Under the pieces are notes generated by a model. The model was not told where the DNA came from. It saw only the letters and a list, made by a program, of their open reading frames with translations, and made no database searches. Shown piece after piece: positions 1 through 10,689 of a DNA stretch of 64,000 nucleotides. This DNA comes from Nothopassalora personata. Taxonomy: Eukaryota; Ascomycota; Dothideomycetes; Mycosphaerellales; Mycosphaerellaceae. Positions within the stretch are counted from its first letter, which is position 1, and the number at the start of each line of letters is the position of its first letter. A program made the position numbers and the translations under genes. Location of the stretch: assembly GCA_033816765.1 (NCBI GenBank), contig CM066296.1, forward strand, positions 2,170,001-2,234,000, written 5' to 3'.

Positions 1-2
1 GA

Positions 3-956
3 CCACCCCTGACACATCCGGCATCACCGCGATCGCACAAATTCCAGCGTATCAAGTCGCACACCATCGCGGCGACATCTTTCAAGGACGACCCAGAACA
101 CTACATGAGCTGTGCGAAGGATCTGGCCAGACACATACCACACAAGGCTGCGGTCATTATCAACTCCTGTGGCTGGGTGAACGGCTTGGGCGCCACAGTC
201 TTGCTCGACTTGACCGCCACACTTCGAGTCACCAATACGGTGCTGATACAACCGATTGATGCCGATCTCGAGGACAGCATACGCAAGCAATCACCATCAG
301 TGCATGTGCTGTCCCGCAGGCAAAGCAGGCTCACCTCGACCAAACCACCTGCAGAGCATAGAGCGATGCAAACCATGGCGTACTTTCATCACAAGCACCG
401 CTCTTCGACCGAGAGTATCAAGTGGGTTGACAAAAGCATCGATTCTATCAGACCGTGGAAGGTCAGCTATGCTCACGACGCAGTCGGCATCACGGCAGTG
501 CTCTCATTTGGCCAAGCTCCTCACCCAAACTTCTTAGCAGAAGTGCTTGATGGCTCCATTGTGGCACTTGTCGTGCTCGAAGCGGGATGTACTCTCGAAT
601 ATACTCAACACACTGCGTTAGAGCAGTTGCCCTACAGCAGCATAGACTCTCTCGATCCCGAGCAAAGTCATTGCGCCGGCATAGCGCTAGTACGTGGCAT
701 TGACACCGAGGAAAGGGAGTTGCAACTCGTCACACCGCTCAGCGAGACTGAAATCGCCAATATCATGGATAGACGAATCGTCCTAGTGCGAGGCGCTTTT
801 GACTCACCACAATGGGCTTATACTGAGGATCTGTATGCCGACGGTGGTGCAGCACCAGAAGATGACCGACCATGGGTGAGGCAAGGTGGGCAAGTCGGCA
901 TCGAAGGCGCAATCTGGAGACTGCGACATCCACCGACAAGGGACCAGGCGAGGTGA
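3..956 (+). CDS. GRC3: Polynucleotide 5'-hydroxyl-kinase GRC3/NOL9, C-terminal part (5' end outside window)
   Basis: The reading frame is open from base 3, so the true start lies left of the window; the first in-window Met (105) is internal. About 317 residues are visible. The stretch NSCGWVNGLGATVL near residue 55 of the visible part matches the Grc3/Clp1 kinase pattern (N-x-x-GW-x-x-GLG-x-x-L), and it is preceded by the usual h-P...Y...L spacing. The P-loop and substrate-binding half are missing because they are off-window. In fungi Grc3 works with Las1 to phosphorylate and process the ITS2 spacer of pre-rRNA in the nucleolus. The stop at 954-956 is 154 bp from the stop of the convergent gene at 1111. 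Family assignment rests on motif recognition only. Confidence 0.8.
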   Translation, partial: PPLTHPASPRSHKFQRIKSHTIAATSFKDDPEHYMSCAKDLARHIPHKAAVIINSCGWVNGLGATVLLDLTATLRVTNTVLIQPIDADLEDSIRKQSPSVHVLSRRQSRLTSTKPPAEHRAMQTMAYFHHKHRSSTESIKWVDKSIDSIRPWKVSYAHDAVGITAVLSFGQAPHPNFLAEVLDGSIVALVVLEAGCTLEYTQHTALEQLPYSSIDSLDPEQSHCAGIALVRGIDTEERELQLVTPLSETEIANIMDRRIVLVRGAFDSPQWAYTEDLYADGGAAPEDDRPWVRQGGQVGIEGAIWRLRHPPTRDQAR

Positions 957-1110
957 AAAATGGCATCATGCTTCCAGATCAAAAGAATGCACCGAGCTGT
1001 CGATGCCTCGTTCCAGGATCCGACAGGATACAGGAGTAGTGAGCCACAGCTCCGGGCTGAGAAAGTCCTGCGAAGTTTTCCAATACCCAACTCCGCAGGA
1101 CCATACCATG

Positions 1111-1666
1111 TCATCGCTGCCCATCCCCCCTCTCAAGCTCCTGCACCCGCTTCAAACCACACCCGTACGCAACGCTATCCCTCAGGTCGATAACAGCATG
1201 CTTACCCCCCGCATAAACCACCCCAACCACCTTCGCAATCTTGTCCCTCACACCATCTTCGCTACGCTGCTCCTTCTCCAATCTGGTCACAACATACGCT
1301 CCTAGCTGCGTCTTGATCGGACAAGTGATGCCCGCTGGTATCCCAGCCACGAAAGCATCGCCATCTGTCCAATCTGAAAGCCAGACGCCCGGGACTTGTT
1401 GGCGGAAGGAGTACTTGAGTTCTTGCTTAAGCGACGAGGCTGCGCCGGGTCTTGGGGAGGGGAGAGGTTCGATCTAGAGGATGCGTGAGTCGTTGAAGAG
1501 CAGGAAGTGAGCGGGGTTTGGGGCTGACCTTGTAGACTACCATGCCTTTCATGAAGTCCTCTGGATCGTCGTTGATGCTTGCTATTGCGCGCTGTTCGGG
1601 ATCCAGGTCAGGGAGGATGGTGACTTTAGTCAGGTCGAAAGTTTCTGTTGATAGGGTCGTAGACAT
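1111..1666 (-). CDS. Hypothetical fungal protein, 166 aa, two exons
   Basis: Exon 1 is 1529-1666 (46 codons from MSTTLSTETF) and exon 2 is 1111-1473. The 55 bp intron has donor GTCAGC and acceptor CTCTAG and keeps phase 0. Both exons read without stops when joined, and the second contains ordered-looking segments (VPGVWLSDWTDGDAF, then YAGGKHAVIDLRDSVAYGCG) that suggest a small folded domain. I do not recognise the family. An upstream in-frame open stretch exists, but MSTTLS is the first ATG with a compositionally protein-like continuation. It converges on GRC3 (stops 154 bp apart). Function unknown. Confidence 0.6.
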
Positions 1667-2060
1667 GCTGGAGGTAGGATATGGTCGATGGTGGTGCTGA
1701 CAAGATATCCATTGTGACGATTTCGACGAAGAAGGGCATAATGTACAGAACCCATGACAGTGGCAGGCACCGAACAACAAATTCTGGCAAGAATATCCAC
1801 CCCATGATCTCTGCGCTAGCAAGCGCGACTGGGGGACGTACCACCTCACGTGCTGCGGACGCACGAAAGCCGGCACGTGCCGCATTGCATTCACTCACAT
1901 CGAGACATGCATAAGTGGAGAAGGACCTCGTTTGCACATGAAAGCTCACTTGTACTTGTCCAATACAAAACAACCCTACACTCCTTCCAACAACCACAAC
2001 AACCACAGCGACACCTCTCGAAACCCTACCATCACGACCAATACACCGCCAACCTCTCGC

Positions 2061-2140
2061 ACAACAACAACAACAACAACAACAACACACAACAACACAC
2101 AACAACACACAACAACACACAACAACACACAACAACACAC
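2061..2140. repeat. CAA microsatellite grading into 10-bp tandem repeat
   Basis: A run of (ACA)n from about 2061 passes into six exact copies of AACAACACAC (2081-2140). It lies just upstream of the small ORF starting at 2163 and reads as poly-Thr/His in one frame, which explains an otherwise long but meaningless plus-strand ORF there. Confidence 0.9.
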
Positions 2141-2162
2141 AACACACCAACCAAAACTCCCC

Positions 2163-2490
2163 ATGTCCACCCAAACCACAAAGTACAAAGCCATACCCCA
2201 ATCCCACTTCATCTTCCACGTGCGCTCCACCCCCTACTCCCTCCCTCTCTCGAGTGCCTGGACCCTTCTTTCCCATTGCAACAAACCCCCCCCCTTTCTT
2301 CCAGGTCGAAATCCTCATCCCCGACGGTCTCGGCCAAGCGAAAGCCTACACCCTCCTCTCGACCCCAATCCACAATCTCTACGCCCACAATCCAAAGATC
2401 CTGCTCCGGGACGTGGGAGGACCTTCCGTACGGACGACCGCGGGCCTTTTGTTTGTGGGATTCCGGAGAGGGGAGGGTGGCTGGAGATGA
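2163..2490 (+). CDS. Possible small two-exon gene, about 80 aa
   Basis: Tentative model: exon 1 2163-2219 (MSTQTTKYKAIPQSHFIFH) and exon 2 2305-2490, joined in phase 0 across an 85 bp intron ending TTCTTCCAG. The second exon begins VEILIPDGLGQAKAYTLL, which looks like real coding sequence, whereas the alternative frame through this region is rich in Pro/Arg/Gly. The donor GTGCGC is weak. No family recognised. The tandem repeat at 2061-2140 would fall in its 5' UTR. Could be spurious. Confidence 0.3.
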
Positions 2491-2811
2491 GTCTGGGGGA
2501 GATTGAGGTGGAGAGGGTGAGGGTGAGGGTGAGCAGGATGTGGCCTTTGGGTGGCGAGGGAGGAGGGGAGGAGGGGGAAGAGGGGGTTGGTGAGGATGGC
2601 TGATGGAAATGCTTCGAGACATGATTGATGGTGGTGGTGGTGAGAGAAAGAGCGGAGGGGTAGCGAAACAAATCGCAAAGTAGTATTAGACGTCTACTGA
2701 AGTAGACCAGCAGAGCGCTCGTAAGTGTATTATCAAGAATCATCATCACACCGTGCCAGACTCAATCAATGAGGAACCCTCACAGCGGTCCCAGCTGATA
2801 ATCTTATTAAC

Positions 2812-2848
2812 CCTCCTCCTCCTCCTCCTCCTCCTCCTCCTCCTCCTC
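2812..2848. repeat. (CCT)n microsatellite
   Basis: About twelve CCT/CTC triplets followed by CT-rich sequence to about 2890. It lies immediately downstream of the stop of the minus-strand gene ending at 2891. Confidence 0.9.
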
Positions 2849-2890
2849 TTCTTCTTTCCCCCTTCCCTCTCCCTCTCCCTCTCCCTCCCC

Positions 2891-3311
2891 TCACTTCAAA
2901 AAACTCGGCACCCAATGATGATCCAACAACTTGGCCAGCTTACTCCTCTGCTCCTTCTCCTTATCGACAAACAGCGCCTTCCCACTCGCCACACTACTTC
3001 TCCTGGGATCTGCAGCGCTGGATCTCCTCACCTCGCCAAACTCTTTACTCTCGCTTCCACTGGCCCGTCCCTCGCCGCGACTCCGGCTCCGCTCTCGCTC
3101 CCGCTCTCGCTCTTCAGCTTTGACCCAGCGTGTTGCGATGGGGACGGAGGAGTTGTCGTGGGGTGTTTGTTCGCGTTCGGGGGAGGTGTCTGGGAGGGGA
3201 GGCCGACGTTAGTTGATTGTGGAGTTTGAAGAGTGGGACCCTGGGGAAAGGTGGAAACTTACTGTTTGTTTGTGGTTGTGATGCTTCGACGTCTTTGGGG
3301 AGGTCGGACAT
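2891..3311 (-). CDS. Small conserved-looking fungal protein, 115 aa, two exons
   Basis: Exon 1 is 3263-3311 (MSDLPKDVEASQPQTN) and exon 2 is 2891-3189. The 73 bp intron has a perfect GTAAGT donor and CCCAG acceptor, and joining restores one frame (348 nt including stop). The middle is a charged Glu-Arg-Ser stretch (ERERERERSRSR) that is probably disordered. The C-terminus KLAKLLDHHWVPSFLK looks like a short ordered or binding helix. A longer start (3377) would need a GTG codon, so the ATG at 3311 was chosen. Family not recognised; nuclear or scaffold roles are possible but unsupported. Confidence 0.6.
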
Positions 3312-3379
3312 TGTGATGGAGGGGTCGCTTATGTCTGGTAGTGTTGATGCTGTTGTGTATATGCCTGGAAATGTCACTG

Positions 3380-4050
3380 TGTTTCCTGCTTAGTGGTGTG
3401 TGTGTGTGACAGGGTTGTTGTACTTCAGTATCATGATGTATCTGGTAAAATAAACGAACAGGAAGGACCCTTCGAGGCTTATATACCACCACCTGTCAAA
3501 TCTAGGCTTACGCTGAACTCATCGTATCGCAGAGCCGTGGCGTGATCCATGTTCCCATCGACCGTGGGCCCCATGCAATGCAATTGTCGTCTGCCAAGCA
3601 TCTCACCCCAGCTTCTTCCACGTTTCCAGCAGTTTCCATACACAATCGCCTCTCCCGAGACCAGGCGAAGCCATCGGCAGCGATCCGAGTCCATACTGTG
3701 CATGTGCCATTCTTTTAGAAACTCGTGCTCGTATAGTTTCCATGGCTAACGCACAATCTTGATGAGATTCTTGACCTTTCAACGCGATAGCGGGCCCGAC
3801 TTTTGAATCCGTGCAACCGATTGGCCAGATGCCCCTACAAGCGTGCAGACAAGGCAGGTCACTGCCAGCTTCCTAAACACCGCCAGGACTGCAAAGGCAC
3901 GGAGACCCCAAGGCCTATGTGGGCTCGGCGCTGCTCACCACGTTGTCAGACGCGGTCTAAGGTGAAGGTGGCTTGGACATACATCATCATTCGGCTGATG
4001 ATCCGAAGCTGCGGGGACTGATCCGGAGGTCACGGCGGCCTCATCGAATT
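3380..4050. other. Intergenic, no gene seen
   Basis: Between two minus-strand genes. Short ORFs occur on both strands (for example 3803-4021 plus), but none has protein-like composition, and no repeat or RNA gene was seen. Confidence 0.5.
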
Positions 4051-4053
4051 CTT

Positions 4054-7000
4054 TCAAGCAGACGATGAGATCTTGTCCTTCGTCTGGTCGAAGCGCTTAT
4101 CAGCAGCATACTCTTCCACCTCTTCGTCCGTCGGCCAGCCTTCCCACTCTTCCACATTTTCGACAATCTCTCTGACAGCCGCAATCACTTCCGAACCTGC
4201 AGGTCTGCGGAGACGAGACAGCAACAAACGTTGTGATCCCGGTGAAAAGCCATCTGCGGGCTCATCGTCTCTCGCGTTGTACGCGAGCCAACTTCTCTCA
4301 AGAAAGACTCTCAACGCAACCATGGCCCTCCTCATCATGTCGGCTCCATTCCTGTCGTGGCTCTGTCGCTCAGTGAGTTCCTTCCTATGCTCATGCATCC
4401 AACGCACAGTAGCAAGTAGTCCATCGTGATCCGCCAACCACCCGAGGGCGCGAATGTATGCATGCAAGATCGCCGGACCGGGTACGACGAGAAGTCGTGG
4501 GACTTCGAGAGCATCGCTTGGATCATCGGTCGACTTCGCTGGCAGCATCGTCTGATCTGGTACCCCGACTAAGATCCGAAACTCCCCTTTGAGTCGATTG
4601 TGATGGTTCTGTTTGTGCAAAATCGTCCGAGTATCCTGGACAAGAAGTTCGAAAGGCTTGCCATACTTGTCGATCGCTGTATCTTCGAGCACACTTTTCC
4701 GCAAGACTGACCACGCCGCAATGGCCATGGACTCGGTGGACAAGCAAAAGCTGTGGAAAGCCATCATGTCGGGATCCAAGTGATTCTGCCGCATCAATGC
4801 CAGCAGCCGTCGAGCGATGCGATGTGCGTTGATGGCACCCGCGTGGCGCTGGAGTTCGAGCGGTAGCTGCGAATTATCTTGACCTCCGTCGTTGGGGAAA
4901 TCTTTCCCGCAAATTCTCAGCGACCGACGCTGGGGAGAAAAAGCCGTGCTCAGTGCAGCGTGATTCCTCGCATTCGTGAGTCCCTTCAAGAGGACAGTCC
5001 ATAGTCTTCGATGCATGACCGCACGATCCCTGAGCAATTCGATCGCGCGAGTGATGGAAAGCGTAGGGTTGAGTCGGGGCTGGATGTTGAATCTTTCTTG
5101 CAATGGTGAGTTTGACGTGCGCAGCCCTACTGAAGCCTTGACGAGCGGTACTCGCCCGAAGCTAGCAAACACTTCCACGATGGCTGCGTAGATGGGCGGG
5201 GGAATCTTTGCAATATCGCACGTACTGTCCGAGACGAGGACGCCAGCGATGTCGGGATATGTCGAGGTACTGTCCTTCATGCGCCTAACGGCCACCTGCA
5301 GTGTTGTGGCGTTTCGAATGAGGAAAGCCAGACAGTAGCCCTTGAAGGCCACGCTACGCGAGGTCAAGGTGTGGTAGAACTCGTCCACGGTCGGTGGTCG
5401 CGTACGAGTATACGTGTACAAGTGTGTAGACGGAGGCAATGGCGATATTTCGATGCCGTCACCAGGAAGTAAAGGCCACGCCTGTCTCCGCGGAGCCCTG
5501 GATCGGTAGTTCTGGCGTCCATGCTGGCGCAATTCCTCTTGTCGCAATTTGGTCAGTATAGCCATATAGACAGCTTGATCCTGGGGCAGCTTCAGATCCT
5601 CCCACGCAAGATAACAAGCCCAAGCTTCTTGGATCGTGCGAGTGGTGGAAATCTTCGCAGCCCAAGTATGCACATGTTGTGAACATGTCGATGACATGCG
5701 GGCGCCGGGCTGCTCGAGCAATGCACGCATCTGGACAGTAGGCGTGCCATCGGGGTCCCAACCTGTGTACAGTTCGGCAGTCTTTTCCCAGTCCAACGGC
5801 CCGTAGCCAGCTTCTCTCATCCGAGCGAGAGTGGCACTAGCTCTCGACGCACCGTACTCTGCATCGATCGAGGCATCCATTGCCGTGCGGTCGACCTTCC
5901 ATGGTGGCCAAGACAGCGCTTTCAACTCTGCCCATTGCAGTTCGTTGGGAGTTTTCTTCTGAGCAAGCTGAATACGTATGACGGCACGATAGCCTTGTCG
6001 GTCGATTTGTAGCGGCGGATCATGGTCTGCCATGTAGCGCAGAACTGGCACGATTGCAGCTTCCTGGTATGGATTGTCCTTGAAGGGCTGGACTGCTGTG
6101 GCGTATGATACCAAGCCCATGATCTTGTTCAGCTGGTAGGTCACAGACGAGAGCTCCTCTCGATCATAAGGTCGCTGACTTTCGCGTCGTGCTAGGTGAT
6201 CCAGCATGAGCTGCACGATGGCGGGCATGGACTGCGGCCATACCTCACGAGCATGGCGGAGGAGACGAATGACGGCGAGCAGAGTGGGATGTTGATCGAT
6301 GTCTGGGTCCGGAAGAGATTGAGCTCGTTCTCCGAATATGGTGGAAGCTTGATGGATCAACAGGCGTAGCGCGCGAGCACCAAGGTAGTCACGTTTTAGA
6401 AGGTTCAGGTAGACGAAGATGGGGAACCATTGCGAGTCATGGCTCTCGACGTACTGTGCCAGCTTCTGAGCAGCATCGAATGGATCTTTGGCAGTGGCAA
6501 TGTCTGCCCATGCTTCGATATTTTGCAAGGCGAGGCCTCTTTGCCGTAAGAAGGCCGTCTGCTCCGAAGAGAGTTCAAAGGGCTGTTCCCACTCGGCAGC
6601 CAGGTGGTCGACTGATGCGGCTTTGTGGCGTATCAAGTCGCCGAGTATGCGCTGGATAGAGACATGATACGAGCAGGCATGTCGTTCATCGTCTGCAATG
6701 TCGTCTTTCTGGCCAGAGTCGTGTCTGATTGTGCGGCTCTGTGGGTCGACGTAGGTGTAGTCTATCTTCTTCCGCCGGTTGGACAGATCTTGAGCGAGGT
6801 GTCCCGTGTCTTTCAACGCTTCCGTCAAGTGGTCTGTCCTCGTTTGGGGGCCGTGGCCGTTGGCATGATTCTCGGTTTGCGGTCTGTCGTTTCGTGGGAC
6901 AACACGATTGTGTCCCAATGCTGCCTCGTCTACGGCTGCGGGAGTTTCCGATCGGGTGTGCGAGAATGGCGTGTAGATTGCGGAGCTCGCAAGGCCACGC

Positions 7001-7146
7001 TCCGAGTCGACTGCATCCCTCTGTCGGCGGGCAGATGTGAAGGTGCGGTTGCAGGGGCCATTGGTGTAATGTGATGTGTGGGTCGTGAAGTTCGCAAGTA
7101 CAGATCTCAACTGCCTGCCCAGCGGCGTCAATGGCCCATGCTGCAT
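4054..7146 (-). CDS. Large probable mitochondrial helical-repeat (PPR-like) protein, 1030 aa
   Basis: A single uninterrupted reading frame from a real ATG (7144-7146) to the stop at 4054. The N-terminus (MQHGPLTPLGRQLRSVLANF and following) is rich in Arg, Ser and Thr and poor in acidic residues, like a mitochondrial presequence. The body is a long series of amphipathic helices with spacing suggestive of pentatricopeptide-type repeats (for example KRDYLGARALRLLIHQAS, VLRYMADHDPPLQIDRQGYR, ILHAYIRALGWLADHDGLLA). The C-terminus is acidic. Fungal PPR-type proteins of this size usually act in mitochondrial RNA maturation or translation. That role is inference from architecture; no catalytic motif is visible and the repeat register is not proven. 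No intron is needed, unlike most neighbours. Confidence 0.6.
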   Translation of the reverse strand: MQHGPLTPLGRQLRSVLANFTTHTSHYTNGPCNRTFTSARRQRDAVDSERGLASSAIYTPFSHTRSETPAAVDEAALGHNRVVPRNDRPQTENHANGHGPQTRTDHLTEALKDTGHLAQDLSNRRKKIDYTYVDPQSRTIRHDSGQKDDIADDERHACSYHVSIQRILGDLIRHKAASVDHLAAEWEQPFELSSEQTAFLRQRGLALQNIEAWADIATAKDPFDAAQKLAQYVESHDSQWFPIFVYLNLLKRDYLGARALRLLIHQASTIFGERAQSLPDPDIDQHPTLLAVIRLLRHAREVWPQSMPAIVQLMLDHLARRESQRPYDREELSSVTYQLNKIMGLVSYATAVQPFKDNPYQEAAIVPVLRYMADHDPPLQIDRQGYRAVIRIQLAQKKTPNELQWAELKALSWPPWKVDRTAMDASIDAEYGASRASATLARMREAGYGPLDWEKTAELYTGWDPDGTPTVQMRALLEQPGARMSSTCSQHVHTWAAKISTTRTIQEAWACYLAWEDLKLPQDQAVYMAILTKLRQEELRQHGRQNYRSRAPRRQAWPLLPGDGIEISPLPPSTHLYTYTRTRPPTVDEFYHTLTSRSVAFKGYCLAFLIRNATTLQVAVRRMKDSTSTYPDIAGVLVSDSTCDIAKIPPPIYAAIVEVFASFGRVPLVKASVGLRTSNSPLQERFNIQPRLNPTLSITRAIELLRDRAVMHRRLWTVLLKGLTNARNHAALSTAFSPQRRSLRICGKDFPNDGGQDNSQLPLELQRHAGAINAHRIARRLLALMRQNHLDPDMMAFHSFCLSTESMAIAAWSVLRKSVLEDTAIDKYGKPFELLVQDTRTILHKQNHHNRLKGEFRILVGVPDQTMLPAKSTDDPSDALEVPRLLVVPGPAILHAYIRALGWLADHDGLLATVRWMHEHRKELTERQSHDRNGADMMRRAMVALRVFLERSWLAYNARDDEPADGFSPGSQRLLLSRLRRPAGSEVIAAVREIVENVEEWEGWPTDEEVEEYAADKRFDQTKDKISSSA

Positions 7147-7831
7147 GCAAGAAGGCGAAGAGGATGAAGGAGGGATGCGCGGCGAAGCTTCAGTGGGAGA
7201 GAAACGCGACGTGCAGCAGAACTCGGGCCAAAATACAAAGGAAGCTCAAAAGTTCGACCGGAGGTTAGCCGGCGGTCATGCTCTTGACAGCTTGGTGCCA
7301 TGGCATGTCTCGAGGATGCTGTACACAATCGGTTGACATATCGAGACGTACTTCTACGACTGGTTCGGTGTCGGTAGGTACAGTCAGGTGTACTCCCCAG
7401 ATGGCGGTGGAAGGGAATGTTGTTTGACTGCAGGTGCTTGCTGCTCATATGACTTACAGTAGAATGAATATGGGCAGGCAAGCTAACTGCGGCTGCTTCC
7501 TTGCGTCGAACCCAACCAAGGGCACACGGTCGGTCCCAGGAGAGTGGCCCTTTCTGACACACACAACTACTCCCCCCCTCCGCCATGGCCTCTGCGTTCT
7601 ATGGTATTTAATGGTCTTGTCATCTGTATTTCCACGTTTCGCGCCGGACATGAATGCAGTGCGACGCTGGTGAGACGCGTTGAATGGGAAAGTGCATGCA
7701 AGTCTGGCGGGTGCACTGGAAGTTCTTGAAGCCCACGCCAACCCTTCCTCCTGCGCGACCGCGAGCGCGACCCCAGAACTAGCCCCAACTTCACGACGCG
7801 GAGGACGCGCCCAAGTAGTTTCCGTGTGAAA

Positions 7832-10682
7832 ATGGCTCAGGTCGCAGTCAACGGCCATCATGCCCCGCCGACACCCCACGACACTCCCGACATTGACGCC
7901 TCGAACAACAAGCGCAAGCGCGAAGATGGCGCTGACGTGGCCGGAGATGCGACCAGACCAGAAGCGCGCACGAGGCAGATACAGAAGGATGTGCTACACG
8001 TTCTTGAACAGCATGTGGACCGACGATAAGAGCGGACGAGATCTGTGCTGACGATATGCAGACATGACACGGAGCCATCCTTTCTCACGCACACCTACAC
8101 GAATGCAGCACCCGCCCACCCCTCACAGAAGAAGGCCAGGCTGTCCGAGCCAGCCAGCGAGCCGTCCACCATTGCCACGAAACTCGAACATGCCAGCTAC
8201 ACTACATTACACCACATCAAGAGCGATGCTGCTGTAGTCAGCGAACAGCTGGTCGCCTCCATCCGTGCCAACGCCAAGCACAGAGAGGGCAACACCAGCG
8301 GCAGACCCTCGGTGGAAGAGCTGAAGCAGATACACAAGATCCACTCGCTCGAGTCGCTGATCCGCCATGTTGTGGATACCGAGTCGCAGTATTTGGGTCT
8401 GCACGAACAGCACGCGCAGAAGGGGCTCGCGAATGGCCATACCGCAGAGGCAGGCTCCGCTGCCACCCAGTCCGGCACGGTCCTCACCCTGTTTGGGAAC
8501 GCGCCCACGCCCAAGCAGCTCTTTTCGTCTATGCAGAACCCGGGAGCTGACCGCAGGGATGCGGCTCTCCGGAACGAGCTGCCCGTCGAGGAGATGAGCC
8601 TACCGAATGGCATCACAGCTACCAAAGTCATGGCAGGTCCCGTGGAAAGCCAGAAAGGCCCGACATTCGAAGAAGCATTTCCTGCCCCCTACAATGTCCC
8701 ACCACTGCAGCCGCCGAAAGCGCACAAGAGGTCAACCACGAGAGATCTGTCTGTCACGTGGGAGTTCAAGGATCCCGTGCAGAGGAATAAGAAGGGAGCG
8801 GGCTACACGGTGCAGAGCCTGACGGTCGGGAATTGGCTCGCTTATGGTGGCAAGGATACTGCCGACGCCGACGCGACACGAGAGAAGCGGAAGCAACGCG
8901 ATCGCGCACTGAGCAGCAGCGCAGGAGAGCCAGCTCAACGGCCGGATAAGGCTGCTCTTGAAGAAGCGTTGGCGAAAGAGGAAGAAGCTTTGTTCCGAAG
9001 AGCATACTCCAGCTTTGCGCCGCCTGTGGACAATTCGAATGCCGTCGTGCCCGAGGAGACGAAGAACTTGGTGTACTGGCACAAGATCGGGAATAAGCGA
9101 TACAACGACACTTTCGCTATCGATCCCGCACTGCTGGACGAGACCGAACCGTCTGTTGTGCCCTTTGAGAGCATCGACCACGACTCTGCGATCGACGTTG
9201 ACAACTTTGACCAGACTATGGAAGACTTGGACGCATTGGAGAATGTCAAGACCGATCCAGAACCTGTCAAGTCAAAGACCGATGTTGATCAAGTGCTACG
9301 GCGAGTCTCTGAGCTTCTGGAAACCCTTGCATCATATCAGCGGAATCGCAACGCTACCCTGGCGACATCAATAGCACCCTCACGAACACCACTCTCGCCA
9401 GCACCGATTGTAGCATCGCAGCTTGGCAAGCCGGATGAGCCGTCAGAGGAAGAAGTCCACACGTATCACAGCCTACAGCGGGAGATTGCTTACCTGGTCA
9501 TGAAGCTCCCACCTTATGCCGTGGCCAAGCTCGACGGTGATCAGCTGTCTGAGCTGGGCGTGAAGAGGCTGATCAAGTTCCAGACCAAGGACGTAAAGGG
9601 TGTCATGGAAGAAGATTCTGTAACACGAAACGCCAAAGCGCAAGCACTCGCCACTGCTTCGAGTATCGCCAGTCTGGCCCGACCCAACTCATCCGCCGGA
9701 CAGCATTACAGCACTACCGCGAATCGAACACCTGCCATCGGTCAAGCAGCCAACACTCGATACGGGCAGCAGTACGGCACGAAGGCGCCGGCGTTGCCTC
9801 AATTTCAGCGTCAACCGAGCAATCCATTATCATACGGCACGCCAACAGCGACTGCACCTCGATCGAATTACACGCAACCGAATCAGTATACCCGTCCAGG
9901 GGCACCACAGGGCGGCTTTGCCTCTACTCCAGCCGGGCAATTCTACCCACGGCCACAGCAGACTCCGGGCGGGTTCGGCGGATTTGGTCAGCAATACCAG
10001 GCGACACCACAATCGCAACAACGCTACACGCCACAGACGCAGCCGCAATACCCGCTGCCACAACGCTCAGTCTCACAGACAGCTGCTGCTAATGCTATCG
10101 GCTATCAGACTAACTCTGCGGCACAGCAACAGGCATTCACGCGCACCGCTTCACCAGCCAAGCCGGCGGGCTTTCCTGCCGTCTCGATGGCACCGAACCC
10201 GATGCAGCAGCAACGACCGGTGTTTCCCCAGCCAGGCTCAGGTAGAGCGACGCCGAATAATTATCCGTCGCAACCACACACGCCTGTCAACGGTTTCAGG
10301 CCTCCACCGCAGACATTACAGCCTCGCCCCGCCAGCGCCACACCACAGCCGCCCGCACAAGGACCGCTTCCGACCGGAGCACCAACAGCGCAAACGAATG
10401 GTACCTCGTAAGTTCCATTCGCTGGAGACATTGTGCTTGCATCGGCGGTAAAGTTAACGTCTTATGAACAGGCCCGCGCCAAGAAGCTCCACTTCCACGC
10501 CTACACAGGGCATGTCGCAGGATCCCGAGACTGGTACCTGGCTGTGCGATTACTGTGAGAGTGTGCTGTCGTCTAGTGAGGTGAGAAGTCATAAGTGCCA
10601 GGAGCTGAGGTGTCGGAAGTGCGGCAGGCAGTATGTGTATCGGGAGGTATTTAAGAAGCATCGGGAGACGTGTCAGGGTTAG
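7832..10682 (+). CDS. Large nuclear-type protein with C-terminal zinc-finger exon, 911 aa
   Basis: Three exons: 7832-8010, 8062-10407, 10472-10682 (912 codons including stop). Intron 1 (51 bp) is best read as a GC-AG intron (CA|GCATGT ... TATGCAG|A), giving VLEQHDTEPSFL across the junction. Intron 2 (64 bp) has GTAAGT/AACAG. Visible parts: KRKRE near residue 25 (NLS-like); a helical N-terminal region (about 60-150); a conserved-looking central block (TFEEAFPAPYNVPPLQPPK, WEFKDPVQRNKKGAGYT); a helical block (QREIAYLVMKLPPYAVAKLD); a long Gln/Pro/Ala/Tyr-rich disordered tail; and a final exon with Cys/His pairs (CDYCESV, SHKCQELRCRKCGR, HRETC) resembling one or two zinc fingers. It suggests a transcription or chromatin-complex subunit, but I cannot name the family with confidence. 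Confidence 0.75.
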
Positions 10683-10689
10683 GAGTTTG

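Noticed and set aside
1932..2603. 223-aa and 218-aa plus-strand ORFs
   Set aside because: They read poly-Thr/Asn/His through the CAA/ACACAACA repeat and then GC-rich low-complexity; composition is an artefact of the repeat.
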